Part shown: positions 42,458-50,821 of the stretch, in pieces
Layout of the letters: every line of letters begins with the position of its first letter
Numbering within the stretch: the first letter of the stretch is position 1
Assembly: GCF_009709675.1 (NCBI RefSeq)
Contig: NZ_WMLB01000006.1
Location: 248,001 to 312,000, forward strand
Origin: Agromyces bracchium
Lineage (GTDB): Bacteria; Actinomycetota; Actinomycetes; Actinomycetales; Microbacteriaceae
Direction of reading: 5' to 3'
Length of the DNA stretch: 64,000 bases
Program-made: the position numbers and the translations under genes
The notes under the pieces: model-generated
The model's input: the letters and a program-made list of their open reading frames with translations, nothing else
What the model was told of the DNA's origin: nothing
Database searches by the model: none

Positions 42458-44142
42458 ACCGCACCGTGTACGTGAACGCACAAGTGTTCACCGCCGACGA
42501 GCCGGAGTGGGCCGAGGCGATCGCCGTCGAGGACGGGACGATCCTCGCCGTCGGGTCGGCGGACGACGCGCGGGGTGCCGCCGCCGCCGGCGCCCCGGCC
42601 GGCTCGGATCTCGAGGTCGAGGTCGTCGACCTCGGCGGGCGGCTCGTGCTGCCCGGCGTCGTCGACGCGCATACGCACCTCGTCATGATGGGCGAGGCGC
42701 TCGGGCGGGTCGGGCTGACCGACGCACGGTCGCTCGACGAGATCCGGGCGCGGCTCGTCGCAGCGCGGGCCGCGGCACCAGACGCGCCGCGCGTGCTCGG
42801 CCGCGGCTGGCTCTTCGACTCCGTGCCCGGCGGCGCCCCCACCGCGGCCATGCTCGACGAGGCACTGGCCGACGTGCCCGTCTACCTCGACGCCAACGAC
42901 TACCACTCGTGCTGGGTCAACTCGGCGGCGCTCTCCGAGCTCGGCATCACGCGCGACACCGCCGACCCGATCGGCGGACGCGTCGGCCGCGACGCCGACG
43001 GCGAGCCCGACGGCATGCTCTACGAGACCGCCGCGCAGCAGTACGCCTGGGAGCACCTCGCCGAGCAGGCGACCGACGCCGACCGCGACGCCGCCGTCGA
43101 GCGGACCATCGCCGCCTACCTCGCGACGGGCGTCACCGGAGTCGTCGACATGGCGTTCGATGAACTCGGGCTCGCCGCGTTCCGCCGCGCCGCGGAGCGG
43201 CGCGGCGGCACCCTGCCGATCCGGGTCGTCGCGCACTGGTTCGTCGCGAACACGGGCGACGCGGCCGCGAACCTCGCCCAGGTCGCGCGTGCGGCCTCGC
43301 TCGCGGACGAGGTATCCACGCCGTGGCTCCGGATCGCCGGGATCAAGCTCGTGCTCGACGGCGTGATCGATGCGTGCACGGCCGCGATGCGGCATCCGTA
43401 CGTCGACGGCACGAACGCCGAGCCGATCTGGCCGCTCGACGCGCTCGAGCCGGTGGTCGCCGCCGCCGACGCCGCGGGGCTCCAGGTCGCGATGCACGCG
43501 ATCGGCGACGCCGCGAGCGGGATCGCGCTCGACGCGCTCGAGCACGCGCACGCCGTGAACGGCGAGCGCGACCGTCGGCACCGCATCGAGCACCTCGAGT
43601 ACGTCGACCGGGCGGATGTCGCGCGCCTCGCGCGCCTCGGCGTCGTCGCGTCGATGCAGCCCGTGCACGCCGACCCCGCGATCTGGGCGAACTGGGCCGC
43701 GATGCTCGGCGATGAGCGCGCCGACCGCGGCTTCCCGTGGACCGAGATCACCGAGGCCGGCGCGGTGCTGGCGTTCTCGACGGACGCGCCGACGGCGCCG
43801 CACGAGGCCCTGCCGAACCTCTACGTCGCTGCGACGCGGCGATCGGCGCTCGACGACTCCTTCCCGGCGAACCATCCGGAGTACGCCGTGCCGCTCGCCG
43901 ACGCCGTGCGTCACGCGACGCGCGACGCCGCGCACTCGTGCCGCGAGGAGGGTGTGCGCGGGCGTCTCGCTCCGGGGCTCGCGGCGGACTTCGCCGTGAT
44001 CGACCGCGACCCGTTCGAGCTCGGGGACGACGCGCTGCTCGAGGCCCGTGTCATCCGCACGGTCGTCGCGGGCCGCACCGCGTACGAGGCCGACGCCGGC
44101 TCGACCGAGGCGACGGACGGCGGGGCTCGCGCCGCCGCCTGA
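42454..44142 (+). CDS. YtcJ-like metal-dependent amidohydrolase
   Basis: A 562-residue amidohydrolase of the YtcJ/Amidohydro_3 group. Metal ligands: VDAHTHL (first strand), the His in VAMHAIGDAA, HRIEHLEY and Asp in FSTDAPTAP. AIAVEDGTILAVG at the start and LAPGLAADFAVIDRDPF at the end form the small beta domain. It hydrolyses an unknown amide or N-acyl compound, presumably one carried by the MFS protein. GGGAGGTCC precedes ATG 42454. A strong terminator follows. Confidence 0.9.
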   Translation: MNRTVYVNAQVFTADEPEWAEAIAVEDGTILAVGSADDARGAAAAGAPAGSDLEVEVVDLGGRLVLPGVVDAHTHLVMMGEALGRVGLTDARSLDEIRARLVAARAAAPDAPRVLGRGWLFDSVPGGAPTAAMLDEALADVPVYLDANDYHSCWVNSAALSELGITRDTADPIGGRVGRDADGEPDGMLYETAAQQYAWEHLAEQATDADRDAAVERTIAAYLATGVTGVVDMAFDELGLAAFRRAAERRGGTLPIRVVAHWFVANTGDAAANLAQVARAASLADEVSTPWLRIAGIKLVLDGVIDACTAAMRHPYVDGTNAEPIWPLDALEPVVAAADAAGLQVAMHAIGDAASGIALDALEHAHAVNGERDRRHRIEHLEYVDRADVARLARLGVVASMQPVHADPAIWANWAAMLGDERADRGFPWTEITEAGAVLAFSTDAPTAPHEALPNLYVAATRRSALDDSFPANHPEYAVPLADAVRHATRDAAHSCREEGVRGRLAPGLAADFAVIDRDPFELGDDALLEARVIRTVVAGRTAYEADAGSTEATDGGARAAA

Positions 44143-44160
44143 CGCGCGCATTCGCAGGAT

Positions 44161-44202
44161 ATTCCGCCCGATGCCCGCCCCACGGCGCCCATCGGGCGGA
44201 AT
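44161..44202 (+). terminator. Hairpin terminator of the MFS/amidohydrolase operon
   Basis: A perfect 13-bp stem ATTCCGCCCGATG/CATCGGGCGGAAT with a 16-base loop, 18 bp after the stop, followed by CTCCTTCGTATT. Confidence 0.85.
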
Positions 44203-44212
44203 CTCCTTCGTA

Positions 44213-44252
44213 TTGATTCACTCTTGACTTATATAAGTGCGTGGTGAATTAA
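44213..44252. promoter_or_regulatory. Nested palindromes, ArsR operator/promoter
   Basis: The inner perfect 12-bp palindrome ACTTATATAAGT (44227-44238) overlaps a TTGACT -35-like box. The outer inverted repeat TTGATTCAC/GTGAATTAA (44213-44221 and 44244-44252) has one mismatch. It ends seven bases before the ArsR ATG, so repressor binding would block both promoter and start site. Confidence 0.65.
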
Positions 44253-44258
44253 TGAACC

Positions 44259-44633
44259 ATGCACGCGCTCGACATCCTCGGAGACCCGGTCCGCCGCCGG
44301 ATCCTCGAGCTGCTCGCCGACGGCGAGCTGGCTGCCGGCGACGTCGGGCGCATCGTGCAGGCCGAGTTCGGCATCAGCCAGCCCGGCGTCTCGCAGCACC
44401 TGCGCGTGCTGCGCGAGTCCGGCTTCGCGACCGTCCGGGCCGAGGGCACCCGCCGCCTCTACGCGCTCGATCCCGAGCCGCTCGCCGAGGCGGCGCAGTG
44501 GTTCACGCCGTTCGAGCGATTCTGGGCGCCGCGGCTGGACGCCCTCGGCACCGAACTCGCGCGCGGCCGCCGGCAACGCCGGCTCGCGGCATCCGCTGAC
44601 CCAGCACCGCACCCATCCGAGCAGGAGCACTGA
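44259..44633 (+). CDS. ArsR-family regulator
   Basis: A 124-residue winged-helix regulator: ALDILGDPVRRRILELLADGELAAGDVGRIVQAEFGISQPGVSQHLRVLRESGFATVRAEGTRRLYALDPEPL in outline. No metal-binding cysteines (no CxC) are present, so it belongs to the metal-independent group that accompanies SRPBCC proteins. It is autoregulated through the nested palindromes upstream and co-transcribed with the SRPBCC gene, which begins one base after its stop. Confidence 0.92.
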   Translation: MHALDILGDPVRRRILELLADGELAAGDVGRIVQAEFGISQPGVSQHLRVLRESGFATVRAEGTRRLYALDPEPLAEAAQWFTPFERFWAPRLDALGTELARGRRQRRLAASADPAPHPSEQEH

Positions 44634-44634
44634 C

Positions 44635-45288
44635 ATGGACATCCGAGCACAGATCGACGCCGTCGACCGCGGCGTCGCGACCGAGGAGCGCGACGGCGAG
44701 CGCCTGCGCGTGCAGACCCTCGCCCAGACCTACCCGTCGCCGATCGACGACGTGTGGGACGCGCTCACGACGGCCGAGCGCATCCCGCGCTGGTTCCTGC
44801 CCGTGAGCGGCGACCTGCGCCTCGGCGGCACGTACCAGCTCGAGGGGAACGCGGGCGGCACCGTCACCGCGTGCGACGCGCCGAACTCGTTCACCGCGAC
44901 CTGGGAGTACGGCGGCGGCACGACCTGGATCACCGTCCGGCTCACCGAGGTCGACGCGGAGCGCACGCGCTTCGAGCTCGAGCACGTCGCTCGCGCCGCC
45001 GACGTCACCGACGAGATGTGGGCGCAGATGGGCCCCTCCCCCACCGGCATCGGATGGGACGGCGCGCTGCTGGGTCTCGCACTGCACTTCACCACGCGCG
45101 AGATCCGGCCCGACAACTCCGCCGAGTGGCTGCAGTCCGACGAGGGCATGGCCTTCATGCGGTTGAGCGCCGACGAGTGGGCGCGAGCGGATGTCGCGGC
45201 CGGCGCCGACCCGGCGACCGCGGCGGCCGCGGCCGACCTCGTGTACGGGATGTACACGGGCGCGGCGCCCGCCCCGATGCCCGAGTAG
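44635..45288 (+). CDS. SRPBCC (AHSA1-type) ligand-binding protein
   Basis: A 217-residue protein with the START-like fold of the AHSA1/SRPBCC family: TYPSPIDDVWDALTTAERIPRWFLPVSGDLRLGGTYQL, ATWEYGGG and RFELEHVA. Such proteins bind hydrophobic ligands in a deep pocket. Pairing with a metal-free ArsR regulator is a common actinobacterial module of unknown physiological role. GCAGGAGC before ATG 44635. Confidence 0.9.
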   Translation: MDIRAQIDAVDRGVATEERDGERLRVQTLAQTYPSPIDDVWDALTTAERIPRWFLPVSGDLRLGGTYQLEGNAGGTVTACDAPNSFTATWEYGGGTTWITVRLTEVDAERTRFELEHVARAADVTDEMWAQMGPSPTGIGWDGALLGLALHFTTREIRPDNSAEWLQSDEGMAFMRLSADEWARADVAAGADPATAAAAADLVYGMYTGAAPAPMPE

Positions 45289-45298
45289 CCGGGAACGC

Positions 45299-45336
45299 CG
45301 AACCGCCCCGCCGGGTGTCGCCGGCGGGGCGGTTCG
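45299..45336. terminator. Bidirectional hairpin terminator
   Basis: A perfect 16-bp stem CGAACCGCCCCGCCGG/CCGGCGGGGCGGTTCG with a six-base loop, between convergent genes ending at 45288 and 45383. Confidence 0.9.
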
Positions 45337-45382
45337 CATTACGTGGGGGCCGGCACGGTGAGCACACCGGCCCCGCACGGGC

Positions 45383-46933
45383 TCAGTCGGCGGACGCCCG
45401 CGAGAGCACCTCGCCGCGGAAGAACGCCGGGCGCTTGATCGCCTGCCAGATCATGATCACGACGCCCGTGAGCAGCACGACCATGCCGAGGATGAACACG
45501 AGGCCGACGCCGCCGATGTTCGAGCCGCTGCCGTAGTCGGGGTCCATGCTGTCGACGAGCGTCGTCACGAAGAGCACCGACAGGATGACGCCGCCCACGA
45601 GCGGGAACAGCAGCGTGAAGAAGAACTCGCGCACCGAGCGGAACCACGTCTTCCGGAAGAACCACACCGCGGCGAAGGCCGTGATGCCGTAGTAGAAGCA
45701 GATCATCATGCCGAGCGCGGTGATCGTGTCCCACAGGACGTTCTCGCTCACGAAGCGCATGACCGCGTAGAAGACGGATGCCACGACCGCCGAGACGATC
45801 GTCGCGTAGCCGGGCGTGAAGAAGCGCGGGCTGACCTGTGCGAACTTCGGCGGCAGGGCACCGTAGTGGCCCATCGCGAGGAGCGTGCGCGCGGGCGACA
45901 CGAAGGTCGACTGGAGCGACGATGCCGAGCTCGTGAGCACCGCGAGCGAGACGAGCACCGCGAGCGGGCCGAGGATCGGCCCCGCGAGCGCGAAGAACAC
46001 GTTGTCCTGGATGTCGGGGTTGCCGAGGCCGAACTCGCCGGTGCCGACGCCCGCGAACGAGATCAGCGAGACCGAGATGAGCAGGTAGAGCGTGACGATG
46101 ATGAGCACCGAGAGGGTCGCCGCGCGACCCGGCGTCTTCTCGGCACCCTTGGTCTCCTCGTTCATCGTCAGGGTGACGTCCCAGCCCCAGAAGATGAAGA
46201 TCGACAGCGACAGGCCCGCCGCGAGGGCGCTGAAGTCGCTCACCGCGAACGGGTTGAACCAGCTGAGCTCGATCGGCGTCGCGTCGAACGCGTTGCCGTT
46301 CGCGACCTCGACGAGCGCCGCGACCGAGAACAGCACGAGCACGGCGACCTGGAAGCCGACGAGCCAGTACTGCAGCTTCTGCGTGGTGCGCATGTCGCGG
46401 TACGAGATCATCGTCGCGCCGAGCATGAAGAGCAGGCACACGACGACGTTGACGAACGGGTTCGCCGCGATGTCGGCGATCTCGGGGTTGCCCACGACCT
46501 GCGAGATGAGCAGGAAGAGGAAGTCGACCGCGATGCCGGCGAGGTTCGAGAGCACCAGGATCGTCGCCGCGACGAGGCCCCAGCCCGCCATCCACCCGAT
46601 CCACGGGCCGAAGGCGCGCGTCGCCCAGGTGAACGACGTTCCCGAGTCGGGCATGCGGCGGTTGAGTTCGCGGTAGCCGAACGCGACGAGCAGCATCGGG
46701 ATGAACCCGAGCAGGATGATCGCGGGGACCTGCGTGCCGACCTCGGACACGGTCGGGCCGAGCGCGGCGGTGAGCGTGTACGCCGGAGCGATGCACGAGA
46801 TGCCGATGACGATCGCGCCGATGAGGCCGACGGATCCGGCCGACAGGCCCTTCTTGGTGATGCCGTGCTCGGACGAGTCGACCGCGCGGGTCGCCTCGGT
46901 GAGCGGGGCCTGGTCAGGCGAGTGTTGCGACAT
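45383..46933 (-). CDS. APC-superfamily permease of the putrescine/GABA operon
   Basis: A 516-residue permease with twelve to thirteen spans. It has the consensus first helix GSVGLIGAIVIGISCIAPAYTLTAALGP and FGYRELNRRMPDSGTSFTWATRAFGPWIGWMAGW in helices 2-3. It is the last gene of an operon containing an amine oxidase and gabT, so putrescine, GABA or a related amine is the expected cargo (inference). The start is ATG 46933, 12 bp after the stress-protein gene. Confidence 0.88.
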   Translation of the reverse strand: MSQHSPDQAPLTEATRAVDSSEHGITKKGLSAGSVGLIGAIVIGISCIAPAYTLTAALGPTVSEVGTQVPAIILLGFIPMLLVAFGYRELNRRMPDSGTSFTWATRAFGPWIGWMAGWGLVAATILVLSNLAGIAVDFLFLLISQVVGNPEIADIAANPFVNVVVCLLFMLGATMISYRDMRTTQKLQYWLVGFQVAVLVLFSVAALVEVANGNAFDATPIELSWFNPFAVSDFSALAAGLSLSIFIFWGWDVTLTMNEETKGAEKTPGRAATLSVLIIVTLYLLISVSLISFAGVGTGEFGLGNPDIQDNVFFALAGPILGPLAVLVSLAVLTSSASSLQSTFVSPARTLLAMGHYGALPPKFAQVSPRFFTPGYATIVSAVVASVFYAVMRFVSENVLWDTITALGMMICFYYGITAFAAVWFFRKTWFRSVREFFFTLLFPLVGGVILSVLFVTTLVDSMDPDYGSGSNIGGVGLVFILGMVVLLTGVVIMIWQAIKRPAFFRGEVLSRASAD

Positions 46934-46944
46934 TGCAGCGTCTT

Positions 46945-47820
46945 TCAGGAGCGGGTGGTGCGCGGCACCACGATCATCGGTGCCGGGAGCTCGCGCAGCA
47001 TCTTCGCCGCGGTCGAACCCAGGAACAGGTGGCGCGGCGCCGCGAGGCGGCTCGAGCCGACGAGCACGAGCTCGCCCTGGTGCCAGTCGAGCGCGCGGAC
47101 CGCATGCTCGATGGTCTCGCCCGTCGCGGTCTCGACGGTCGCCTCGATGCCGTCCGGAAGGGCCTGGCGGGCCTCGTCGAGCACCTCCTCGGCGTGCACC
47201 GAGCTGGTGAGCGCGGCGAGGTCGGCGTCGAGGCCGGCGGGAAGGTCGATGGGCACGAGCGAGAGCAGGCGCAGCGGCGCGTGCGTCGCGCGTGCGAGTC
47301 GGATGGCCGACTCGAGCAGGGCGTCGGCGCCCGGGCGCGTGCCGACCGCGGCCGTGATGCGCGTGATGCCCTGCGATGCGGGCACCTCGCGGGACCCGGA
47401 CGGTGCGAGGAGCACGGGCACGTCGGAGGAGTGCAGCAGCTCGTTCGCGACCGAGCCGATGCGCGAGCGGCCGAGGAGGCCGCCGCGGGCGGTGCCGATC
47501 ACGATGAGGCGCGCGTCGAACTCGTGCGCGGCCTCGATGAGGCCCTCGGCGAACGACTCGGCGTAGCGGAGGTGCAGCTTCGACGCGACATCCGCCCCCA
47601 GGTGCTTGGACGCCTCCTCGAGCCACTCGCGCGACTGCGCGCGCAGGTACCGCTCGTAGCCGGCGTCCGCCGGGACGCTGGAGTTGCCGGCCTCGGACGG
47701 CAGGACCATGACGACCTCGAGCGGCGCGTCGGCCGCCGCCGCGAGGCGGCTCGCGACGGCGAGCGCGTCGGCGCCCGCGGCGTTCGCGGTGTACCCGACG
47801 AGGATGCTGGTCGCGGTCAC
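46945..47820 (-). CDS. Tandem universal stress protein
   Basis: A 291-residue protein with two USP domains (about residues 1-145 and 150-290). The first ends with VIGTARGGLLGRSRIGSVANELLHSSDVPVLL, close to the ATP-binding G-2x-G-9x-G-S/T pattern. The second ends LVGSSRLAAPRHLFLGSTAAKMLRELPAPMIVVP. USP domains that accompany transporters may modulate them. The start GTG 47820 overlaps the amine-oxidase stop as GTGA. Confidence 0.88.
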   Translation of the reverse strand: MTATSILVGYTANAAGADALAVASRLAAAADAPLEVVMVLPSEAGNSSVPADAGYERYLRAQSREWLEEASKHLGADVASKLHLRYAESFAEGLIEAAHEFDARLIVIGTARGGLLGRSRIGSVANELLHSSDVPVLLAPSGSREVPASQGITRITAAVGTRPGADALLESAIRLARATHAPLRLLSLVPIDLPAGLDADLAALTSSVHAEEVLDEARQALPDGIEATVETATGETIEHAVRALDWHQGELVLVGSSRLAAPRHLFLGSTAAKMLRELPAPMIVVPRTTRS

Positions 47821-49202
47821 GCGAGTGCCCCGCGCGTCTCGAGGGCCTCGAGCGCCTGCGACGCGACGAGCCGGCCCATGCGGATGGCGCCGTCGACGTG
47901 CTGGTAGCCCTTGCCCGCCATGTCGGAGCAGGCGAAGCGGATCGGGCCGACGGGCGTGCGGAGGTCGGCGCCGTAGCGCGCGAGGCCGCCCATGTCGAAG
48001 CTCGCGGCGTACGCGCCGCGGGTCCACTCCTCCGAGCCCCAGTCGGACTCGTAGTAGACGACCGGGTGCTTCGCCTGCTCGCCGTAGTAGTGCGAGAGCG
48101 ACTCGAGGATGCGCTCCCTGCGCTCCTCGGCGCTGAGGCGGAAGACCTCGTCGGCCGCCTCGTCGGAGACGAAGCCGACGAGCGTCCCGCGGGTGTCGCC
48201 GTGGTTGGTGTTGTCGTACGCCTCGTGCGAGAGCTCGTACGGGCTGAACGCGGTGCCCGAGAGCCCCTGCTCGCGCCAGAACGGCGTCTCGTAGACGGCG
48301 TGCACCTTGATGACGAAGCCCATCGACACGTGCTGGTGCATCTGGTGCTGGAGGCGCGGCAGCGGCGGCTCGTACGAGATGCGGTCGTAGAGGATCGGCG
48401 CGAGCGCGAGCACGACCTGCTGCGCGTGGACCTCGAACGAGTCGCTGATCACCGTGACGCCCGCCTCGGGCGCCTCGGGGTTCCAGCGGATGGTGCGCAC
48501 CGGCTGGCCGAGCTTCACCGCGTCGCCGAGGCGCTCGGCGAGGCGGATCGGCACCTGCTGGAGGCCGCCGACGACGCGCTTGTCGAGGATGAAGTCGGCG
48601 TCGACGAGGTTCGAGAACGAGCCAGCGGATGCCGCCATGAGCAGCGCCTGCAGGGCCGAGAACGCGTGGGTCGGCTTGGTGAGCATCGCACCGGCGATGA
48701 ACATGCCGATGTTGAGCTTCGCCTCCTCGTCGTCGGTCTGCGTGCCGAGCCACTCGGCGAACGAGATCTCGTCGAGCTCCTTGGCGCGCGGGTGCGCCCA
48801 CGGCGCCTCGGGGTCGATCTCGGCGACGAGCTGGTCGAGCTTCTCGATGAGGCCGACGATCTCGCCCTCGGTCTGCGCGGGCACCGGGAAGATCTCTCCC
48901 TCGAAGAGGCGGCGCTCGCCGTCCTCCGCAATGTAGACGTTCCTGCCCTCGCGGTAGCGCTCGTACGTCTCGAGCCCGAGCTCGTCGAGCGTCTCGATGA
49001 GCGCGTCCTGGTCGGGCGAGACCCACTGGCCGCCGATCTCGAGCATGGCGCCGTCGACGTCGCCGGTCCAGAGGCGACCGCCGACGCGGTCGCGGGCCTC
49101 GAGCACGACGACGTCGCGCCCGGCCTTCACGAGCTCGGTCGCGGCCGTGAGGCCGGAGGCGCCTGCGCCGACGATGACGACGTCGGTCTCGATGCGTTGC
49201 AT
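47817..49202 (-). CDS. Flavin amine oxidase, putrescine oxidase type
   Basis: A 461-residue flavoprotein. FAD-binding DVVIVGAGASGLTAATELVKAGRDVVVLEARDRVGGR opens the protein and GAIRMGRLVASQALEAL closes it, preceded by the FAD-contacting CSDMAGKGYQHVDG. The Actinobacterial putrescine oxidase family (Rhodococcus, Micrococcus) has the same layout; it oxidises putrescine to 4-aminobutanal and H2O2. The neighbours gabT and an aldehyde dehydrogenase support this. ATG 49202 was chosen over a GTG at 49226. Confidence 0.88.
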   Translation of the reverse strand: MQRIETDVVIVGAGASGLTAATELVKAGRDVVVLEARDRVGGRLWTGDVDGAMLEIGGQWVSPDQDALIETLDELGLETYERYREGRNVYIAEDGERRLFEGEIFPVPAQTEGEIVGLIEKLDQLVAEIDPEAPWAHPRAKELDEISFAEWLGTQTDDEEAKLNIGMFIAGAMLTKPTHAFSALQALLMAASAGSFSNLVDADFILDKRVVGGLQQVPIRLAERLGDAVKLGQPVRTIRWNPEAPEAGVTVISDSFEVHAQQVVLALAPILYDRISYEPPLPRLQHQMHQHVSMGFVIKVHAVYETPFWREQGLSGTAFSPYELSHEAYDNTNHGDTRGTLVGFVSDEAADEVFRLSAEERRERILESLSHYYGEQAKHPVVYYESDWGSEEWTRGAYAASFDMGGLARYGADLRTPVGPIRFACSDMAGKGYQHVDGAIRMGRLVASQALEALETRGALA

Positions 49203-49229
49203 GGTTCTGGTCTGCTTTCTGTGCACGCC

Positions 49230-49297
49230 GGTGATCGAGTAGGCCCGGAGGGCCGTACCGAGATCTCGATACGCGGCTGCGCCGCTACTCGATCACC
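49230..49297. repeat. Inverted palindromic repeat pair between aldehyde dehydrogenase and amine oxidase
   Basis: 49230-49263 (GGTGATCGAGTAGG...CCGTACCGAGA) and 49264-49297 (TCTCGATACGCGG...CTACTCGATCACC), directly abutting and in opposite orientation. They form a potential hairpin of more than 60 bases inside the operon. Confidence 0.85.
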
Positions 49298-49311
49298 AGC
49301 ACGATCCGGTC

Positions 49312-50778
49312 TCAGGCCGGGATCAGGGTGTACTTCGTGTCGAGGAACTCGTGGATGCCCTCGAAGCCGCCCTCGCGGCCGATGCCCGACTGCTTGACGC
49401 CGCCGAAGGGGGCGGCCGCGTTCGAGACGAGGCCCGTGTTGAGGCCCATCATGCCGGTGTCGAGGCGGTCGATCATGCGGTGGCCGCGGGCGAGGTCCTG
49501 CGTGAACACGTAGGAGATGAGGCCGTACTCCGTCGAGTTGGCGAGGCGCACGGCCTCGTCCTCGTCGGCGAACGTCGTGATGCCGAGCACCGGTCCGAAG
49601 ATCTCCTCGCGGAGCAGGCGCGCGTCGGAGGTCACGTCGCCGAGCACGGTCGGCGCGTAGAACGAGCCCGCGCCGTCGATCGCCGAACCGCCGGCGAGGA
49701 CCGTCGCGCCCTTCGAGACCGCGTCGGTCACGAGCTCGTGCGTCGACGCGACCGCGTCGTCGTCGATGAGCGGGCCGATGTGCACGCCGTCCTCGGTGCC
49801 GCGGCCGACGCTCATGCCCGAGACGCGCTCGGTCACGCGGCGCGCGAACTCGGCCGCGACCGACTCGTGCACGATGAAGCGGTTCGCCGCCGTGCACGCC
49901 TGGCCGATGTTGCGGAACTTCGCGACCATCGCGCCCTCGACCGCCTTGTCCAGGTCGGCGTCCTCGAACACGACGAACGGGGCATTGCCGCCGAGCTCCA
50001 TCGAGGTGCGGAGGATGCCCTGGGCGGACTGCTCGATGAGCTTGCGGCCGACCTCGGTCGAGCCGGTGAACGAGAGCTTGCGGAGGCGCGGGTCGGCGAT
50101 GATCGGGGCCGAGACCTTCGACGAGCTCGTGGTGGTGACGACGTTCACGACGCCCTTCGGCAGCCCGACCTCCTCGAGCAGCTGCACGAACGCGATGGTC
50201 GTGAGCGGCGTGAGCGCGGCGGGCTTGACGACCACGGTGCAGCCCGCGGCGAGCGCCGGGGCGATCTTGCGGGTCGCCATCGCGAGCGGGAAGTTCCACG
50301 GCGTGATGAAGTACGACGGGCCGACGGGGCGCTGCGCGACCACGATGCGGCCGGTGCCCTCGGGGTTCCAGCCGTAGCGGCCGGTGATGCGCACGGCCTC
50401 CTCGCTGAACCAGCGGAGGAACTCGCCGCCGTACTTGACCTCGCCGCGCGCCTCGGCGAGCGGCTTGCCCATCTCGAGCGTCATGAGGAGGGCGAAGTCG
50501 TCGGCCCGGTCCATGAGCGTGTCGAAGGCGCGGCGGAGGATCTCGCCGCGCTCGCGCGGCGCGGTCGCGGCCCACGCGTCCTGCGCGGCGACGGCCGCGT
50601 CGAGCGCGCGGATGCCGTCGGCGGCCGAGGCGTCGGCGATGGTCTTGATCACGTCGCCCGTGGCCGGGTCGCGGACCTCGAAGGTCTTCCCGCCCTCGGC
50701 GGCGACCCACTCGCCGCCGATGTACAGGCCGTCGGCGACCTGGTCGAGGAGTGCGGATTCCTGCGTTGCAGTGGTCAT
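49312..50778 (-). CDS. gabD: Succinate-semialdehyde/aminobutyraldehyde dehydrogenase
   Basis: A 488-residue aldehyde dehydrogenase of the GabD class: LYIGGEWVAAEGGKTFEVRDPATG, PWNFPLAMATRKIAPALAAGC, MELGGNAPFVVF (general-base Glu), NIGQACTAANRF (catalytic Cys) and APFGGVKQSGIGREGG. It would oxidise succinate semialdehyde made by GabT and possibly 4-aminobutanal made by the amine oxidase, since no separate aminobutanal dehydrogenase lies in the operon. The start is ATG 50778. Confidence 0.9.
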   Translation of the reverse strand: MTTATQESALLDQVADGLYIGGEWVAAEGGKTFEVRDPATGDVIKTIADASAADGIRALDAAVAAQDAWAATAPRERGEILRRAFDTLMDRADDFALLMTLEMGKPLAEARGEVKYGGEFLRWFSEEAVRITGRYGWNPEGTGRIVVAQRPVGPSYFITPWNFPLAMATRKIAPALAAGCTVVVKPAALTPLTTIAFVQLLEEVGLPKGVVNVVTTTSSSKVSAPIIADPRLRKLSFTGSTEVGRKLIEQSAQGILRTSMELGGNAPFVVFEDADLDKAVEGAMVAKFRNIGQACTAANRFIVHESVAAEFARRVTERVSGMSVGRGTEDGVHIGPLIDDDAVASTHELVTDAVSKGATVLAGGSAIDGAGSFYAPTVLGDVTSDARLLREEIFGPVLGITTFADEDEAVRLANSTEYGLISYVFTQDLARGHRMIDRLDTGMMGLNTGLVSNAAAPFGGVKQSGIGREGGFEGIHEFLDTKYTLIPA

Positions 50779-50821
50779 GCTCGGAGTGTCCGTTCGTTCG
50801 GTGTGCGCTGGTGGCGCGCGA

